Shown here: in pieces, positions 27,300 through 36,141 of the stretch | Layout: every line of letters begins with the position of its first letter | How positions within the stretch are numbered: the first letter of the stretch is position 1 | DNA from: Methanobacterium veterum | Lineage (GTDB): Archaea > Methanobacteriota > Methanobacteria > Methanobacteriales > Methanobacteriaceae | Length of the DNA stretch: 64,000 bases | Reading direction: 5' to 3' | NCBI RefSeq assembly: GCF_000745485.1 | Contig: NZ_JQJK01000008.1 | Span: forward strand, 628,002-692,001 | Notes under the pieces: model-generated | The model's input: the letters and a program-made list of their open reading frames with translations, nothing else | Told to the model about the DNA's origin: nothing | The model's database searches: none | Position numbers and translations under genes: made by a program

Positions 27300-28316
27300 A
27301 TGACGGAATATGCCATAGAATTAAATAAACTCACTAAAAAGTTTGGTGATTTTACAGCAGTAGATGATTTATCACTTACTGTAAAAGAGGGAGAAATATT
27401 TGGCTTTTTAGGTCCAAATGGTGCGGGTAAAAGTACCACCATAAGAATGCTCTGTACGCTCGCCCAACCTACATCTGGATCGGCTAAAGTTGCAGGTTAT
27501 GATCTGATTAAAGATTCTGCCAGAGTTCGGGAAAATATTGGACTGGTTGCAGAGAAAATGATTATGTATGACAGACTTACCGCTGCTGAAAACCTCAGGT
27601 TCTTTGGAAAACTCTATGAAATACCAAAGCAGAAACTTGAAGAAAAAATTGACGAACTGCTTGAACTGGTTGACATGCAGGAATGGAAGAACACACAGAT
27701 ATCTAAATTTTCCACAGGTATGAAACAGAGAATTAATGTTATCCGAGCATTATTGCCAGAGCCCAAGATTGTATTCATGGATGAACCAACACTCGGGCTT
27801 GACCCACAGACAACATTTTCCATAAGAGACATTACAAGGGAAATCAACGACAGTGGAGTAACAGTGATACTTACAACTCACGCCATGGTAGAAGCAGAAG
27901 CCTTGAGCGACAGAGTTGCTATTATCGACCATGGTAAAGTCGCTGCCCTTGATACGCCGCAGAAACTGAAGAATATGATAACAAACAGCGATACAACAGT
28001 TTTCGGCACCAAAATTACAAATCTAACATCTGATTTAATTGGAAAGATCAATTCACTTGATGTTGTAACTGCAGTATCCCAACAAGACGATTATAATCTG
28101 AAAATTAGTGCTAAAGGTGACGATGCACTTAATCAGATCATCGATGCGATCCGTCATGAAGGCGGTAATATCGCATCAATAACAAACAGCAATGAATCAA
28201 CTCTAGAAGATGTTTTCTTAGCTGTAACCGGTAAAGAAATGCGTGACCAGGCCAGTGAAAAAGCAGCCCCAACACATCATGGGCATGGACATGCACCTAA
28301 AGCACGGGTGAGGTGA
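27300..28316 (+). CDS. ABC transporter ATP-binding protein (DrrA/CcmA-like)
   Basis: 338 aa. Walker A GPNGAGKST, Q-loop region ENIGLVAEKM, signature FSTGMKQRI (a variant of LSGGQ), Walker B IVFMDEPTLGLDP, and H-loop TTHAMVEAEALSD. A C-terminal DUF4162-like regulatory part follows, then a short His-rich tail (THHGHGHAPK) that could bind metal. It powers the ABC-2 permease encoded two genes downstream. The ferredoxin gene begins 4 bp after its stop. Confidence 0.94.
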   Translation: MTEYAIELNKLTKKFGDFTAVDDLSLTVKEGEIFGFLGPNGAGKSTTIRMLCTLAQPTSGSAKVAGYDLIKDSARVRENIGLVAEKMIMYDRLTAAENLRFFGKLYEIPKQKLEEKIDELLELVDMQEWKNTQISKFSTGMKQRINVIRALLPEPKIVFMDEPTLGLDPQTTFSIRDITREINDSGVTVILTTHAMVEAEALSDRVAIIDHGKVAALDTPQKLKNMITNSDTTVFGTKITNLTSDLIGKINSLDVVTAVSQQDDYNLKISAKGDDALNQIIDAIRHEGGNIASITNSNESTLEDVFLAVTGKEMRDQASEKAAPTHHGHGHAPKARVR

Positions 28317-28320
28317 GATC

Positions 28321-28632
28321 ATGAGTATAAGAAGTGCTGCAGCTCGTTTCCACAGAATGTTTAACCAAAGACAAAAATTTGGAATACCTAGAGTCGCTGC
28401 AGTTGTAAACCCCGATAAATGCACCTGTTGTGCCCTCTGCAAAAGCACATGTCCATTTTTATTTAATGCCATTCAGGTTGATAAATTTAATGGAGTTTCA
28501 ATAGAGGCTGAAAAATGTGCCGGATGTGGCCGCTGCGAAAAAGCATGCAGAACAAATGCAATTAAAGTAGTTAATCAAAATACAGGAAACGAATTTATAG
28601 AGATAAACACATTTAAAGCAAGGATGAGGTAA
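28321..28632 (+). CDS. 2x[4Fe-4S] ferredoxin-like protein within an ABC exporter operon
   Basis: 103 aa. Two cluster motifs: C-TC-C-AL-C-KSTCP (CxxCxxCxxxCP) near residue 37 and C-AG-C-GR-C-EKAC near residue 61. The N-terminal 25 residues (MSIRSAAARFHRMFNQRQKF) are basic and unlike bacterial ferredoxins. It is tightly placed between the ATPase (4 bp gap) and the permease (4 bp gap), so it is translated with the pump. Its function there is unknown; it could sense redox state or donate electrons. Confidence 0.9.
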   Translation: MSIRSAAARFHRMFNQRQKFGIPRVAAVVNPDKCTCCALCKSTCPFLFNAIQVDKFNGVSIEAEKCAGCGRCEKACRTNAIKVVNQNTGNEFIEINTFKARMR

Positions 28633-28636
28633 AAAC

Positions 28637-29821
28637 ATGGACGCAATGAAGATGTTAAAAGACAGTTATCATGTAATGGCTAAGGACATGCTTGAACTTA
28701 GGCGCAACAAAATGTCTCTGGCAGCCCTTTTTATCATGCCTTTGATTTTCCTGGTCATGTTCGGTTTCATTTTCCCAACTGGTAACACTCAATTGAACAT
28801 GCCAGTAGGGCTGGTTAACCTAGATCATGGACAGGGAAGTAGCGAATTCATAGCACAGCTTGAAACAGTTAATAATAACACCCATTATATGGCATTAACG
28901 AACTTCACGGGTGTTGATGATGCCATGACACAGGTAAAAGAAGGAAAACTATCAGGTGTAATTATTATACCGCAGGGATTCTCCGATAATATAACAAATG
29001 GAAAATCTGGTACTTTCACGGCTTATATTGATAACAGTATACCCCAAAGCTCAGCACAGATCCAACAAGCGCTATCAAGTACAGTAATTAATATGAACAA
29101 CATTAAAGCAGAAGCCAACGTCATGACCTTGAGTAAGGCTACAAATCAGATCGTTAATCCCCAGGCGATGATTTTCCCTTATACTCCAAATGTCGAGACA
29201 TCTATACCTGGCCAGACAAATTACTTCAACTTCCTGGCACCTGGACTGATGATCATGATTGTGATGATGTCAGTTATGACAGGTATTCCGGAAGCCATTT
29301 CCAAAGAAAAGGAAATAGGTACATTTGACGGGATGCTATCTGCACCTATTAGTCAGATATCTGTTATAATCGGTAAAACTGCCGCATTATGTACAAGAGG
29401 TCTAATTCAATGTGTAATAATACTTGCAATCGCGATACTCCTCTTTGGAGTCACTATTCAGGGAAATATCCTGCTGGCATTCTTCATGCTTCTCCTTGGG
29501 ATATTCAGCTTCATAGGAATTGGAATAATGGCCATTTCCATGTCTGGAGACCAGGCATCAAGTACAATGATCGTGAACCTGCTGATGTTCCCAATGATGT
29601 TCCTTGGAGGTGTATTCTACCCAATTCAGCAGATGCCCTGGTTCATGCAGATTATTTCGCAGTTTATTCCCCTGACATATGCTGCAGATGCAATGCGTAA
29701 AATAATGCTCTTGAACGCAGGTATCGGTGAGGTAATGACACAGATAGTCATACTTATAGTGTTTGGTATCGTTACAATGGCTATTGCCGTACCATTATTC
29801 AGAAAATCAATGACAAGATGA
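28637..29821 (+). CDS. ABC-2 type permease
   Basis: 394 aa. One N-terminal helix (LAALFIMPLIFLVMFGFIF), a large outside domain (about 50-200, NTQLNMPVGLVNLDHGQGS...), then five C-terminal helices including LMIMIVMMSVMTGIPEAISKEKEIGTFDGMLSAPIS and FLGGVFYPIQQMPWFMQIISQFIPLTY, the ABC-2 signature area. It resembles YhgE/DrrB exporters of drugs or cell-surface compounds. It forms the exporter with the ATPase of the same operon. Confidence 0.92.
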   Translation: MDAMKMLKDSYHVMAKDMLELRRNKMSLAALFIMPLIFLVMFGFIFPTGNTQLNMPVGLVNLDHGQGSSEFIAQLETVNNNTHYMALTNFTGVDDAMTQVKEGKLSGVIIIPQGFSDNITNGKSGTFTAYIDNSIPQSSAQIQQALSSTVINMNNIKAEANVMTLSKATNQIVNPQAMIFPYTPNVETSIPGQTNYFNFLAPGLMIMIVMMSVMTGIPEAISKEKEIGTFDGMLSAPISQISVIIGKTAALCTRGLIQCVIILAIAILLFGVTIQGNILLAFFMLLLGIFSFIGIGIMAISMSGDQASSTMIVNLLMFPMMFLGGVFYPIQQMPWFMQIISQFIPLTYAADAMRKIMLLNAGIGEVMTQIVILIVFGIVTMAIAVPLFRKSMTR

Positions 29822-29962
29822 ATAATAGCTAAAACAGGGTTTAATTAAAAAAGATATTTAATGTTTGAAATTGTGGATTAAACCCCCATTCAAACATTTA
29901 TTTAAAAATTAGGAGGACTACATACTATAAAATATAATTTTAAAGTTTAGGAGGGAACAATT

Positions 29963-30430
29963 ATGGAATTTGAGAACACAATAAGAAGAATTATTGAAAA
30001 AGAGTGTGAAGATTATTATTTAGGCATTGCAGACTTGTCCCTTGCAGAAAATGACATACTTAAACAGTATGAATCATTTTTTGATGAGTATCCTCGAGCA
30101 ATATCCATTGGAATTACATTACCTTATACAGCCACACGTAAAACAGTAGATAAAAATACCAAAGTTTATAATGAAACCAACCAACAATTAAACGCAATTA
30201 CGACGAGTTTAAGCAAATTACTGCAACAAAAGGGATATAAAACTCTATCCATCCCTAAAACAGAAAAAGTAGATGATAATAACTTTATTTCATTACATAA
30301 ACTGGCTGCAAATGTGGCAAATCTTGGAGAAATTGAAAAAAATGGTTTATTGATAACACCAGAAGCAGGTTCTGGAGTTAATTGGGGTACAATACTTACG
30401 GATGCCCCCCTTGAAGCGGCCAATCAATGA
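29963..30430 (+). CDS. Truncated QueG-like (epoxyqueuosine reductase-related) protein
   Basis: 155 aa. The C-terminal half LHKLAANVANLGEIEKNGLLITPEAGSGVNWGTILTDAPLE matches the corrinoid-binding domain pattern of QueG/reductive dehalogenase-type proteins (AA..aGLG.iGKN.LLI...G..v..g.ilTD). The [4Fe-4S] ferredoxin part that normally follows is absent, and the gene ends cleanly. It may be a domain used on its own or a remnant. The start follows TTTAGGAGGGAAC. The methyltransferase gene is 13 bp downstream. Confidence 0.65.
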   Translation: MEFENTIRRIIEKECEDYYLGIADLSLAENDILKQYESFFDEYPRAISIGITLPYTATRKTVDKNTKVYNETNQQLNAITTSLSKLLQQKGYKTLSIPKTEKVDDNNFISLHKLAANVANLGEIEKNGLLITPEAGSGVNWGTILTDAPLEAANQ

Positions 30431-30443
30431 ATTTTAAAGTGGG

Positions 30444-31013
30444 ATGAAAATGTTTACAAACTTAAGATTGAACATGCTAAATAAAAAAGCTGCTTCACTT
30501 GAAAACAGACCAGAAGAAGTTTTAAAGAATCTAAATATACATAAAGGAGATATTATTGGAGATGTTGGTGCTGGAGGAGGATATTTTACCTTTGAATTTT
30601 CCAAAAAAGTAGGGAAAAAGGGCAGAGTATACGCAATTGATACCAACCAGAAATCACTGGCTTTTATAGATAATAAGTCAAAAAAAGAGATGATTAATAA
30701 TATAAAACCAGTATTAGCTAATGAAAAAGGGTTTTTATTGCCCGAAACAGCAGATATATTCTTTTTAAGGAATGTATTTCATCATCTCCCAGAACCTGTT
30801 GAATACTTTAAAAATATAAAACAATTTTTAAAAAAAGATGGAAAAATAGTTATAATGGATTATAAAAAGGAACAATCCCGCTTTGTAGGTATGTTCGGAC
30901 ATTATACTCCCGAAAAAACTGTGATAGACATCATGAAGAAAGCAGGATTTGATGCATCAGAAAAATTTGGTTTCTTACCAAGGCAATCGTTTATTATATT
31001 CAAAATAAAATAA
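30444..31013 (+). CDS. Class I SAM methyltransferase (UbiE-like)
   Basis: 189 aa. Motif I GDVGAGGGYFTFEF near residue 40, acidic strand RVYAIDTN near 63, DIFFLRNVFHHLPEPVEYFKNIKQFLKKDGKIVIMDYK. No anchor helix. It follows the QueG-like gene closely, and a second methyltransferase gene lies 50 bp downstream. Substrate unknown; both may act in one small-molecule methylation pathway (inference). Confidence 0.88.
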   Translation: MKMFTNLRLNMLNKKAASLENRPEEVLKNLNIHKGDIIGDVGAGGGYFTFEFSKKVGKKGRVYAIDTNQKSLAFIDNKSKKEMINNIKPVLANEKGFLLPETADIFFLRNVFHHLPEPVEYFKNIKQFLKKDGKIVIMDYKKEQSRFVGMFGHYTPEKTVIDIMKKAGFDASEKFGFLPRQSFIIFKIK

Positions 31014-31062
31014 TTTCCATAAATGGCAAATGAAAATAATAAACAAATACTGAAGGGAAAAT

Positions 31063-31692
31063 ATGTTAAAAAATAAAGCAGATAATTATAAAGAAAAATC
31101 AAAGAAGAGTTTCAATCAACAGGCTGAAAACTACGACGCAGGGTATTATGGAAAGCACGCTAATGCCCTATATAACACTGTACTTCAGAAATTAAACCAA
31201 TTTTCCTTTAATAAACTTTTAGATGTAGGATGTGGTACAGGAAACCTCTTATCACTCATATCTTCCAAATATGAAGTTCAAATCGTTGGAATTGACCTTT
31301 CACCAGAAATGTTAAATATTGCTCGAAATAAGCTGGACGAAACTGCAGATTTAAGACTATGCGACTCTGAAAGTCTACCATTCAATGACAACAGTTTTGA
31401 TATGGTCATATGTACTGATTCATTTCATCACTACCCCAATCCTGCAAACGTTTTGGCAGAAGTTAAAAGGGTACTTAAAGCAGGAGGAAATTTCATAATT
31501 ACAGATCCATGGTTAGCTACACCTTTCAGGCAATTTGCTAATATATTCATGCCTTTTAACAAAGATGGAGATATTAAAATTTACGGCGAATCAGAAATTC
31601 GTAAATTACTGGAAAATGCAGGTTTCAATACCATAGAATGGGAGCAATTAAATAAAAGAGCTTTTATAGCCACTGCACATACTACAAATTAA
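31063..31692 (+). CDS. Class I SAM methyltransferase
   Basis: 209 aa. FNQQAENYDAGYYG opening, motif I LLDVGCGTGNLL near residue 49, then VQIVGIDLSPEMLNIAR, LPFNDNSFDMVICTDSFHHYPNPANVLAEVKRVLKAGG. This is the standard Methyltransf_11 layout. Third methyltransferase of the window, related but clearly distinct from the other two. Confidence 0.9.
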   Translation: MLKNKADNYKEKSKKSFNQQAENYDAGYYGKHANALYNTVLQKLNQFSFNKLLDVGCGTGNLLSLISSKYEVQIVGIDLSPEMLNIARNKLDETADLRLCDSESLPFNDNSFDMVICTDSFHHYPNPANVLAEVKRVLKAGGNFIITDPWLATPFRQFANIFMPFNKDGDIKIYGESEIRKLLENAGFNTIEWEQLNKRAFIATAHTTN

Positions 31693-31755
31693 GATTAAAC
31701 AAACAACAGCACACAACCATCACATAAATTAAAATGAAAATATTTGGATAAATAA

Positions 31756-32253
31756 TTAAAATGATTCTATATTTATTTCAAAATTTTCAACAAGATCATA
31801 AGAATTAAAAAGTTCACTTATTTCTATTTGAGTTACTTCTATTGTTTCAGCATCCACACTATTTGAATGTCCCATTATTTTGTCTAAAAAGCCTTTAGAT
31901 TCATATTCTATAATGATTGTCACTACTCCATATAATTCATCAGAATAATCTATGAATACTTCAACTGCAGCTTTTTTTATGGCCTTTAAAGACATTACAG
32001 CACTATGTATCTTCTTAGATAGAATTCGCTCCATGCTTTCAAGTTCTTTATTATTTAAAGTATCTCGACTATATGATCCTAAAAGTTCATCGATTTCCTT
32101 TTCTTCCATATCTTTGAGCCCATATTTCTCTAAAAGATTATCCCTTTCAGTAAGCTCTTCATTCAGATTATTATTTTCATTATCGGGATCATTATCAAAC
32201 TTTTTCCTTGCTGATGGATCTTCTATTGCTGCTTTGAGTTCATGTATATCCAC
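31756..32253 (-). CDS. Hypothetical acidic protein
   Basis: 165 aa. The first 90 residues are acidic and helical (NNNLNEELTERDNLLEKYGLKDMEEKEIDELL), the second part alpha/beta (AAVEVFIDYSDELYGVVTIIIEYESKGFLDK). No motif recognised and no membrane segment. It converges with the methyltransferase gene. Good coding appearance; function not assigned. Confidence 0.6.
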   Translation of the reverse strand: MDIHELKAAIEDPSARKKFDNDPDNENNNLNEELTERDNLLEKYGLKDMEEKEIDELLGSYSRDTLNNKELESMERILSKKIHSAVMSLKAIKKAAVEVFIDYSDELYGVVTIIIEYESKGFLDKIMGHSNSVDAETIEVTQIEISELFNSYDLVENFEINIESF

Positions 32254-32618
32254 ATTACTTCCCCATGCTGTACTAATAGCATTACATAAATCAGAGCCGT
32301 ATCCAACATCTCCAGCATGTTAGTTACAGCATAATTTTTTATACTTAATATAAGTTTAATTTCATCTAATAAATCATTTTAGTAAATACACAAATATGCA
32401 ATAGTTAATTAAGCATATTGAACAAATATGGGCTAAAAAATGATAATTACTTATTATTGTACTAATTAGTACCATCTAACTTATTTAGACCAATATTTAC
32501 CAATTTACAACTCTTTAAACTGTTTTGGAGAAATAAAATTTATAATTACTTTTTGGCTGCTAATATCAAATAAAACGATTACGATGACATACAAGTTAAT
32601 TATCATATTATAATTAAA
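32254..32618. other. Intergenic spacer
   Basis: 365 bp upstream of the leftward acidic protein gene, which it must supply with a promoter. AT-rich; no gene or repeat recognised. Confidence 0.4.
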
Positions 32619-32640
32619 AAACCTGAGATATCTCAGGTTT
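32619..32640 (-). terminator. Hairpin plus T-tract terminator of ribB
   Basis: A perfect 22-bp palindrome with 11-bp arms AAACCTGAGAT lies 42 bp past the ribB stop; on the minus strand it runs into TTTTTT. It looks like a bacterial-type intrinsic terminator; T-rich tracts also terminate archaeal transcription. Confidence 0.7.
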
Positions 32641-32682
32641 CCACAAATATCTTATTAATTTTAGCCAGTTAAGATTTTAGGC

Positions 32683-33339
32683 TCAGTTTAAGCTGTTCAG
32701 TTCAACCTGCTTACGGTAGTTAACCATATCTTCAACTGTAACTACAGGCATGCTGTGCTTTACAGCAAAATCTACTATTTCAGGCATGCGTGCCATTGTC
32801 CCATCAGGATTTGTAAGTTCACAGAGAACACCACATGGTTTTAATCCAGCAAGTCCCATCATATCAACAACTGCTTCAGTATGCCCTCTACGTTCCAATA
32901 CTCCACCAGGACGGGCTCTTAAAGGAAACACATGTCCGGGGTGGTGAAGATCTTCAGGCTGAGCATCATCTGCAATAGCAGTTTTAACTGTTTTAACTCT
33001 ATCAGCCGCTGATACACCAGTAGTAACTCCCTCTGCAGCCTCAATAGATATCGTGTAAGCTGTTTTAAAACGGCTTGAATTATTTTCTACCATCATGGGT
33101 AATTCTAATTCATTTACTTTTTCTTCATTGAGACATAAACATACAATACCGCTGCATTCTCGAATAAGCATTGCCATTTGGGCCTCATTAAGGGATTCTG
33201 CAGCAAAAATTATGTCCCCCTCATTTTCTCGTTGCTCATCATCGGTAACTATTATACCTTGACCACAGCGAAGGGAATTTAAAGCATTTTCCACCCTTTC
33301 TACTGAGTTACCGAATTGCGCCAATAAATTTTGATTCAT
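32683..33339 (-). CDS. ribB: 3,4-dihydroxy-2-butanone 4-phosphate synthase
   Basis: 218 aa, full length for RibB. The signature [23 protein letters not shown] at about residue 27 provides the metal/acidic loop. Also [11 protein letters not shown] and [28 protein letters not shown] near residues 106-160. It converts ribulose 5-phosphate to the four-carbon precursor of riboflavin. It is monocistronic: an FMN riboswitch lies 116 bp upstream and a terminator follows, so expression is set by FMN. Confidence 0.97.
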   Translation of the reverse strand: MNQNLLAQFGNSVERVENALNSLRCGQGIIVTDDEQRENEGDIIFAAESLNEAQMAMLIRECSGIVCLCLNEEKVNELELPMMVENNSSRFKTAYTISIEAAEGVTTGVSAADRVKTVKTAIADDAQPEDLHHPGHVFPLRARPGGVLERRGHTEAVVDMMGLAGLKPCGVLCELTNPDGTMARMPEIVDFAVKHSMPVVTVEDMVNYRKQVELNSLN

Positions 33340-33454
33340 GGTAATAAACCTCCATTTTTAGTTGACTTACCAGAATCAGGGCAAAAAAACATAGACATGC
33401 CTAGTACTGAATATACCTGAATATTACAAGCATTCAAAACATTACAGACATTCA

Positions 33455-33597
33455 TATTCTCTCCCATCCGGACTTTCACCGTCGGCTCTGGATTCTAACC
33501 AGATCTGCTGACCTCTTTAATAAAAAAGAGCGCTCGCGGGCTTACTAATCTAAATTAGCATACCGCCGGTAGGGAATTCCACCCTGCCCTGAGAATA
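33455..33597 (-). ncRNA. FMN riboswitch (RFN element)
   Basis: Reading on the minus strand gives the conserved blocks in order: GGGCAGGGTGGAATTCCCTA, CCGGCGGTAT, AGCCCGCGAGCG, GGTCAGCAGATCTGGTTAG, AATCCAGAGCCGACGGTG and AGTCCGGATGGGAGAGAAT. The P1 stem and all the peripheral helices of the RFN fold can be drawn. It lies in the leader of ribB; a T7 tract near 33390 may be part of the expression platform. Confidence 0.95.
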
Positions 33598-33749
33598 AGT
33601 CATTGATACATCACTTTTAATTTAATAAATAATTTTCGCTTAATACCTAAAAATAAATTTAAAATAATTCATCAGGACAGCCTTTTATAAATAAAATTAA
33701 CCTAATCTGCTCTTTACGGATTTATACCAAAAATAAAATTTTAATTTCC

Positions 33750-34904
33750 TTAAATTAAGTCTTTATACTTATCTACAATTTCCTTAAATGAATTTGCGAT
33801 ATATGATATCTGCTCTTCGCTGAATCCATAAACACTGCATTTGAACCATTTGGTCTGTCCACGTTTTATTCCAACGATATTTCTCTTTTTAAGTTCTTCA
33901 TACAGGAAAAAGCCCCTTCGCGGATGGTTTTCAGCTATTTTATCAAAGATAGGTGTTTCAAATCTGGTGAGGTCATGTTCTTTTGGTTTTACCCCTATCT
34001 GATGAACACCTTCAATTTCTTCCAGCTGCCTTACAAAATTCCTTGTCTTTTCAACTTCCGTGCCCCAATGCTTGACCCTCTCTGCAACATATGGGAGTGA
34101 TGCCATTAAAGTTACTATTGGAGCTCCCCTACTAGTACATCCAAGCATTTCAATTTCTTTAACTTTATGCCTCTTTGAATGTTTAAGTAAAGCATCCGAA
34201 TATTCTTCCTTCATTCCAAGCACACCAATTGGTCCAGATGCCGCCATGCTCTTATGGCCGCTTCCAACTACAAAATCCATATTTAATGCTTTAGCATCTA
34301 TGGGCAGTCTTCCCATAGAATATGCGCAGTTTAAAATTATAGGGATTCCTGCTTTATGGGCTACATCACCCACTGCTTTTGCATCAGCCAGGTTACCATA
34401 GTCACCATCCACATGAGTAAGCAAAGAAAGTTTGATATCTATTCCACTGTCAATTGCGTTTTCCAAAGTTTCCCTGTATTTTTCAGGAGTTATTTCATAT
34501 GTAGGATGCCCATTATTTGGAACTTCAATTACATTAATCTTATTTCGCTCTGCAGCAAGATGGGTTGTGTAGTGTGCATTTCCATCTACAATTACAGTAT
34601 CGCCAGGTTCACATAACGCATGCATTATTGCAAATTTACTTTCCCTTGCACCATGTGTAGTTCTTACCTCATCAACATTGATAAATTTCGCTAAATCCTG
34701 TAAAAATCCACTTATTGAAGGATTAGGCACTTCATCAAGCCTTCCAGCACAGTAATCACATACACTGTAACCATCAGCATACTCAATTAAAGCTTTTCTT
34801 GCCTCAATAGGAAGCATTCCCCCACGCTGGAGAGGATTTAAGTTCAAATTGTCTCTTTCTGTATTTCGTGTAAGCCCATACTCCTGACATTCCATATTAT
34901 TCAC
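33750..34904 (-). CDS. pscS: O-phospho-L-seryl-tRNA:Cys-tRNA synthase (SepCysS)
   Basis: 384 aa. It converts Sep-tRNA(Cys) to Cys-tRNA(Cys), the methanogen route to cysteine. It is a PLP fold type I enzyme: [14 protein letters not shown] holds the Lys that binds PLP near residue 215, with [18 protein letters not shown] and [12 protein letters not shown]. The N-terminal [15 protein letters not shown] has cysteines used for persulfide handling. Family length is normal. Start ATG follows a GGTGAAT site. SepRS is not in this window. Confidence 0.96.
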   Translation of the reverse strand: MNNMECQEYGLTRNTERDNLNLNPLQRGGMLPIEARKALIEYADGYSVCDYCAGRLDEVPNPSISGFLQDLAKFINVDEVRTTHGARESKFAIMHALCEPGDTVIVDGNAHYTTHLAAERNKINVIEVPNNGHPTYEITPEKYRETLENAIDSGIDIKLSLLTHVDGDYGNLADAKAVGDVAHKAGIPIILNCAYSMGRLPIDAKALNMDFVVGSGHKSMAASGPIGVLGMKEEYSDALLKHSKRHKVKEIEMLGCTSRGAPIVTLMASLPYVAERVKHWGTEVEKTRNFVRQLEEIEGVHQIGVKPKEHDLTRFETPIFDKIAENHPRRGFFLYEELKKRNIVGIKRGQTKWFKCSVYGFSEEQISYIANSFKEIVDKYKDLI

Positions 34905-35012
34905 CTGTATCTCTATTAAATAATTAAAAAAAGATAAAAATATATTAAAAGCATCTATTAATGCTTGATTTAAAGTTAATGATATTTTACTGACTATTTT
35001 ACAAATTTGATA

Positions 35013-35930
35013 TTAACTGATCCTCATTAAGTCATCATAAGCTGACAAAGCAGCTACTGCACCTTCTCCACATGCAACCACCCACTGATTAACTCCACCA
35101 GTGATATCACCAGCAGAGTATATCCCTTGAATATTGGTTTTTTGGCTTTTATCAGTTATAATGTAACCATTTTTGTCAGTCTCTAATCCTATATCTTTAG
35201 CTATACCATTTGAAGGTATGTCTCCAACTGCTATAAATATTCCATCAATCGGGTATTCATTTTTTTCATTAGTTTTTTTGTTAAGCAGTACTACACTTTT
35301 TACAAACATGTCACCCTTTATTTCATCTATAACAGAGTCCCAGAACATTGCAATATCTTTTTCTTTTAATTTCTCCTGCAGATATTTTTCAGCCCTAAGT
35401 TCATCCCTTCTATGTGCAACAGCAGTATATGAACCAATGGTATCTAAATATAAAGCTCCCTGAATGGCAGTATTACCTCCACCCACTACTAAAATCCTTT
35501 TACCCATAAACAAAGGTCCATCACAGACTGCACAGTAAAAAACACCTCTTCCAAGGAATTCTTTTTCTCCAGGTGCGTTAAGTTTTCTATGAGTAGTTCC
35601 GGTACACAATATCACTGATTTGGCCTTATATTCTGCTTTCTGGGATGAAACTTTTATTTCGTGGTCGCCAATGATTTCTAATTTTTTGACTTCTTCCATT
35701 TCATTTATTTTAGCGTACTTCAATGCCTGCTTTTTAGTGTAGTCTATTAATACTTTACCAGAAACTAATTCAAATCCTGGATAATTTTCCATATTAGGAA
35801 CCATCAGTCCGGCTCCACCTGCAAGCTGTTTTTCAAGTATTAATGTCTTTAATCCCTGCCTTCCAGCATAGATTCCTGCTGTCAGCCCGGCAGGCCCTGA
35901 TCCTATAATAATAACATCATATTCATCCAT
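35013..35930 (-). CDS. trxB: Thioredoxin reductase-like flavoprotein
   Basis: 305 aa. FAD motif [19 protein letters not shown] at the N-terminus, redox-active C-AV-C-D near residue 137, NAD(P) motif [15 protein letters not shown] near residue 155, and the C-terminal FAD motif [11 protein letters not shown]. The nucleotide specificity cannot be told from sequence; methanogen TrxRs may use NADPH or reduced F420. Oriented leftward, upstream of SepCysS with a 108-bp gap. Confidence 0.93.
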   Translation of the reverse strand: MDEYDVIIIGSGPAGLTAGIYAGRQGLKTLILEKQLAGGAGLMVPNMENYPGFELVSGKVLIDYTKKQALKYAKINEMEEVKKLEIIGDHEIKVSSQKAEYKAKSVILCTGTTHRKLNAPGEKEFLGRGVFYCAVCDGPLFMGKRILVVGGGNTAIQGALYLDTIGSYTAVAHRRDELRAEKYLQEKLKEKDIAMFWDSVIDEIKGDMFVKSVVLLNKKTNEKNEYPIDGIFIAVGDIPSNGIAKDIGLETDKNGYIITDKSQKTNIQGIYSAGDITGGVNQWVVACGEGAVAALSAYDDLMRIS

Positions 35931-36141
35931 CAGATCACCTTAAGTCACTAATTATAGTGAATAATCTAAATTATTCTGTAATTTTAAAGAATTTAAACAG
36001 ACCACCATACAATTAAAGCGCGTAAATACAGTTAAAATGGATGATTTCGAGCATCTATTTATCCACTAAAAAAACAGCGGTTTTAGGTGCTCTAAATCAA
36101 ATTTAACGCTTTTAATCCATTATTCATTTTTTTAAGTTAAC

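Noticed and set aside
29389..29700. 103-codon ORF in another frame of the ABC permease
   Set aside because: Out-of-frame shadow, no homology pattern, no ribosome site.
34356..34616. Rightward ORF within SepCysS
   Set aside because: Antisense shadow of a well-conserved enzyme.
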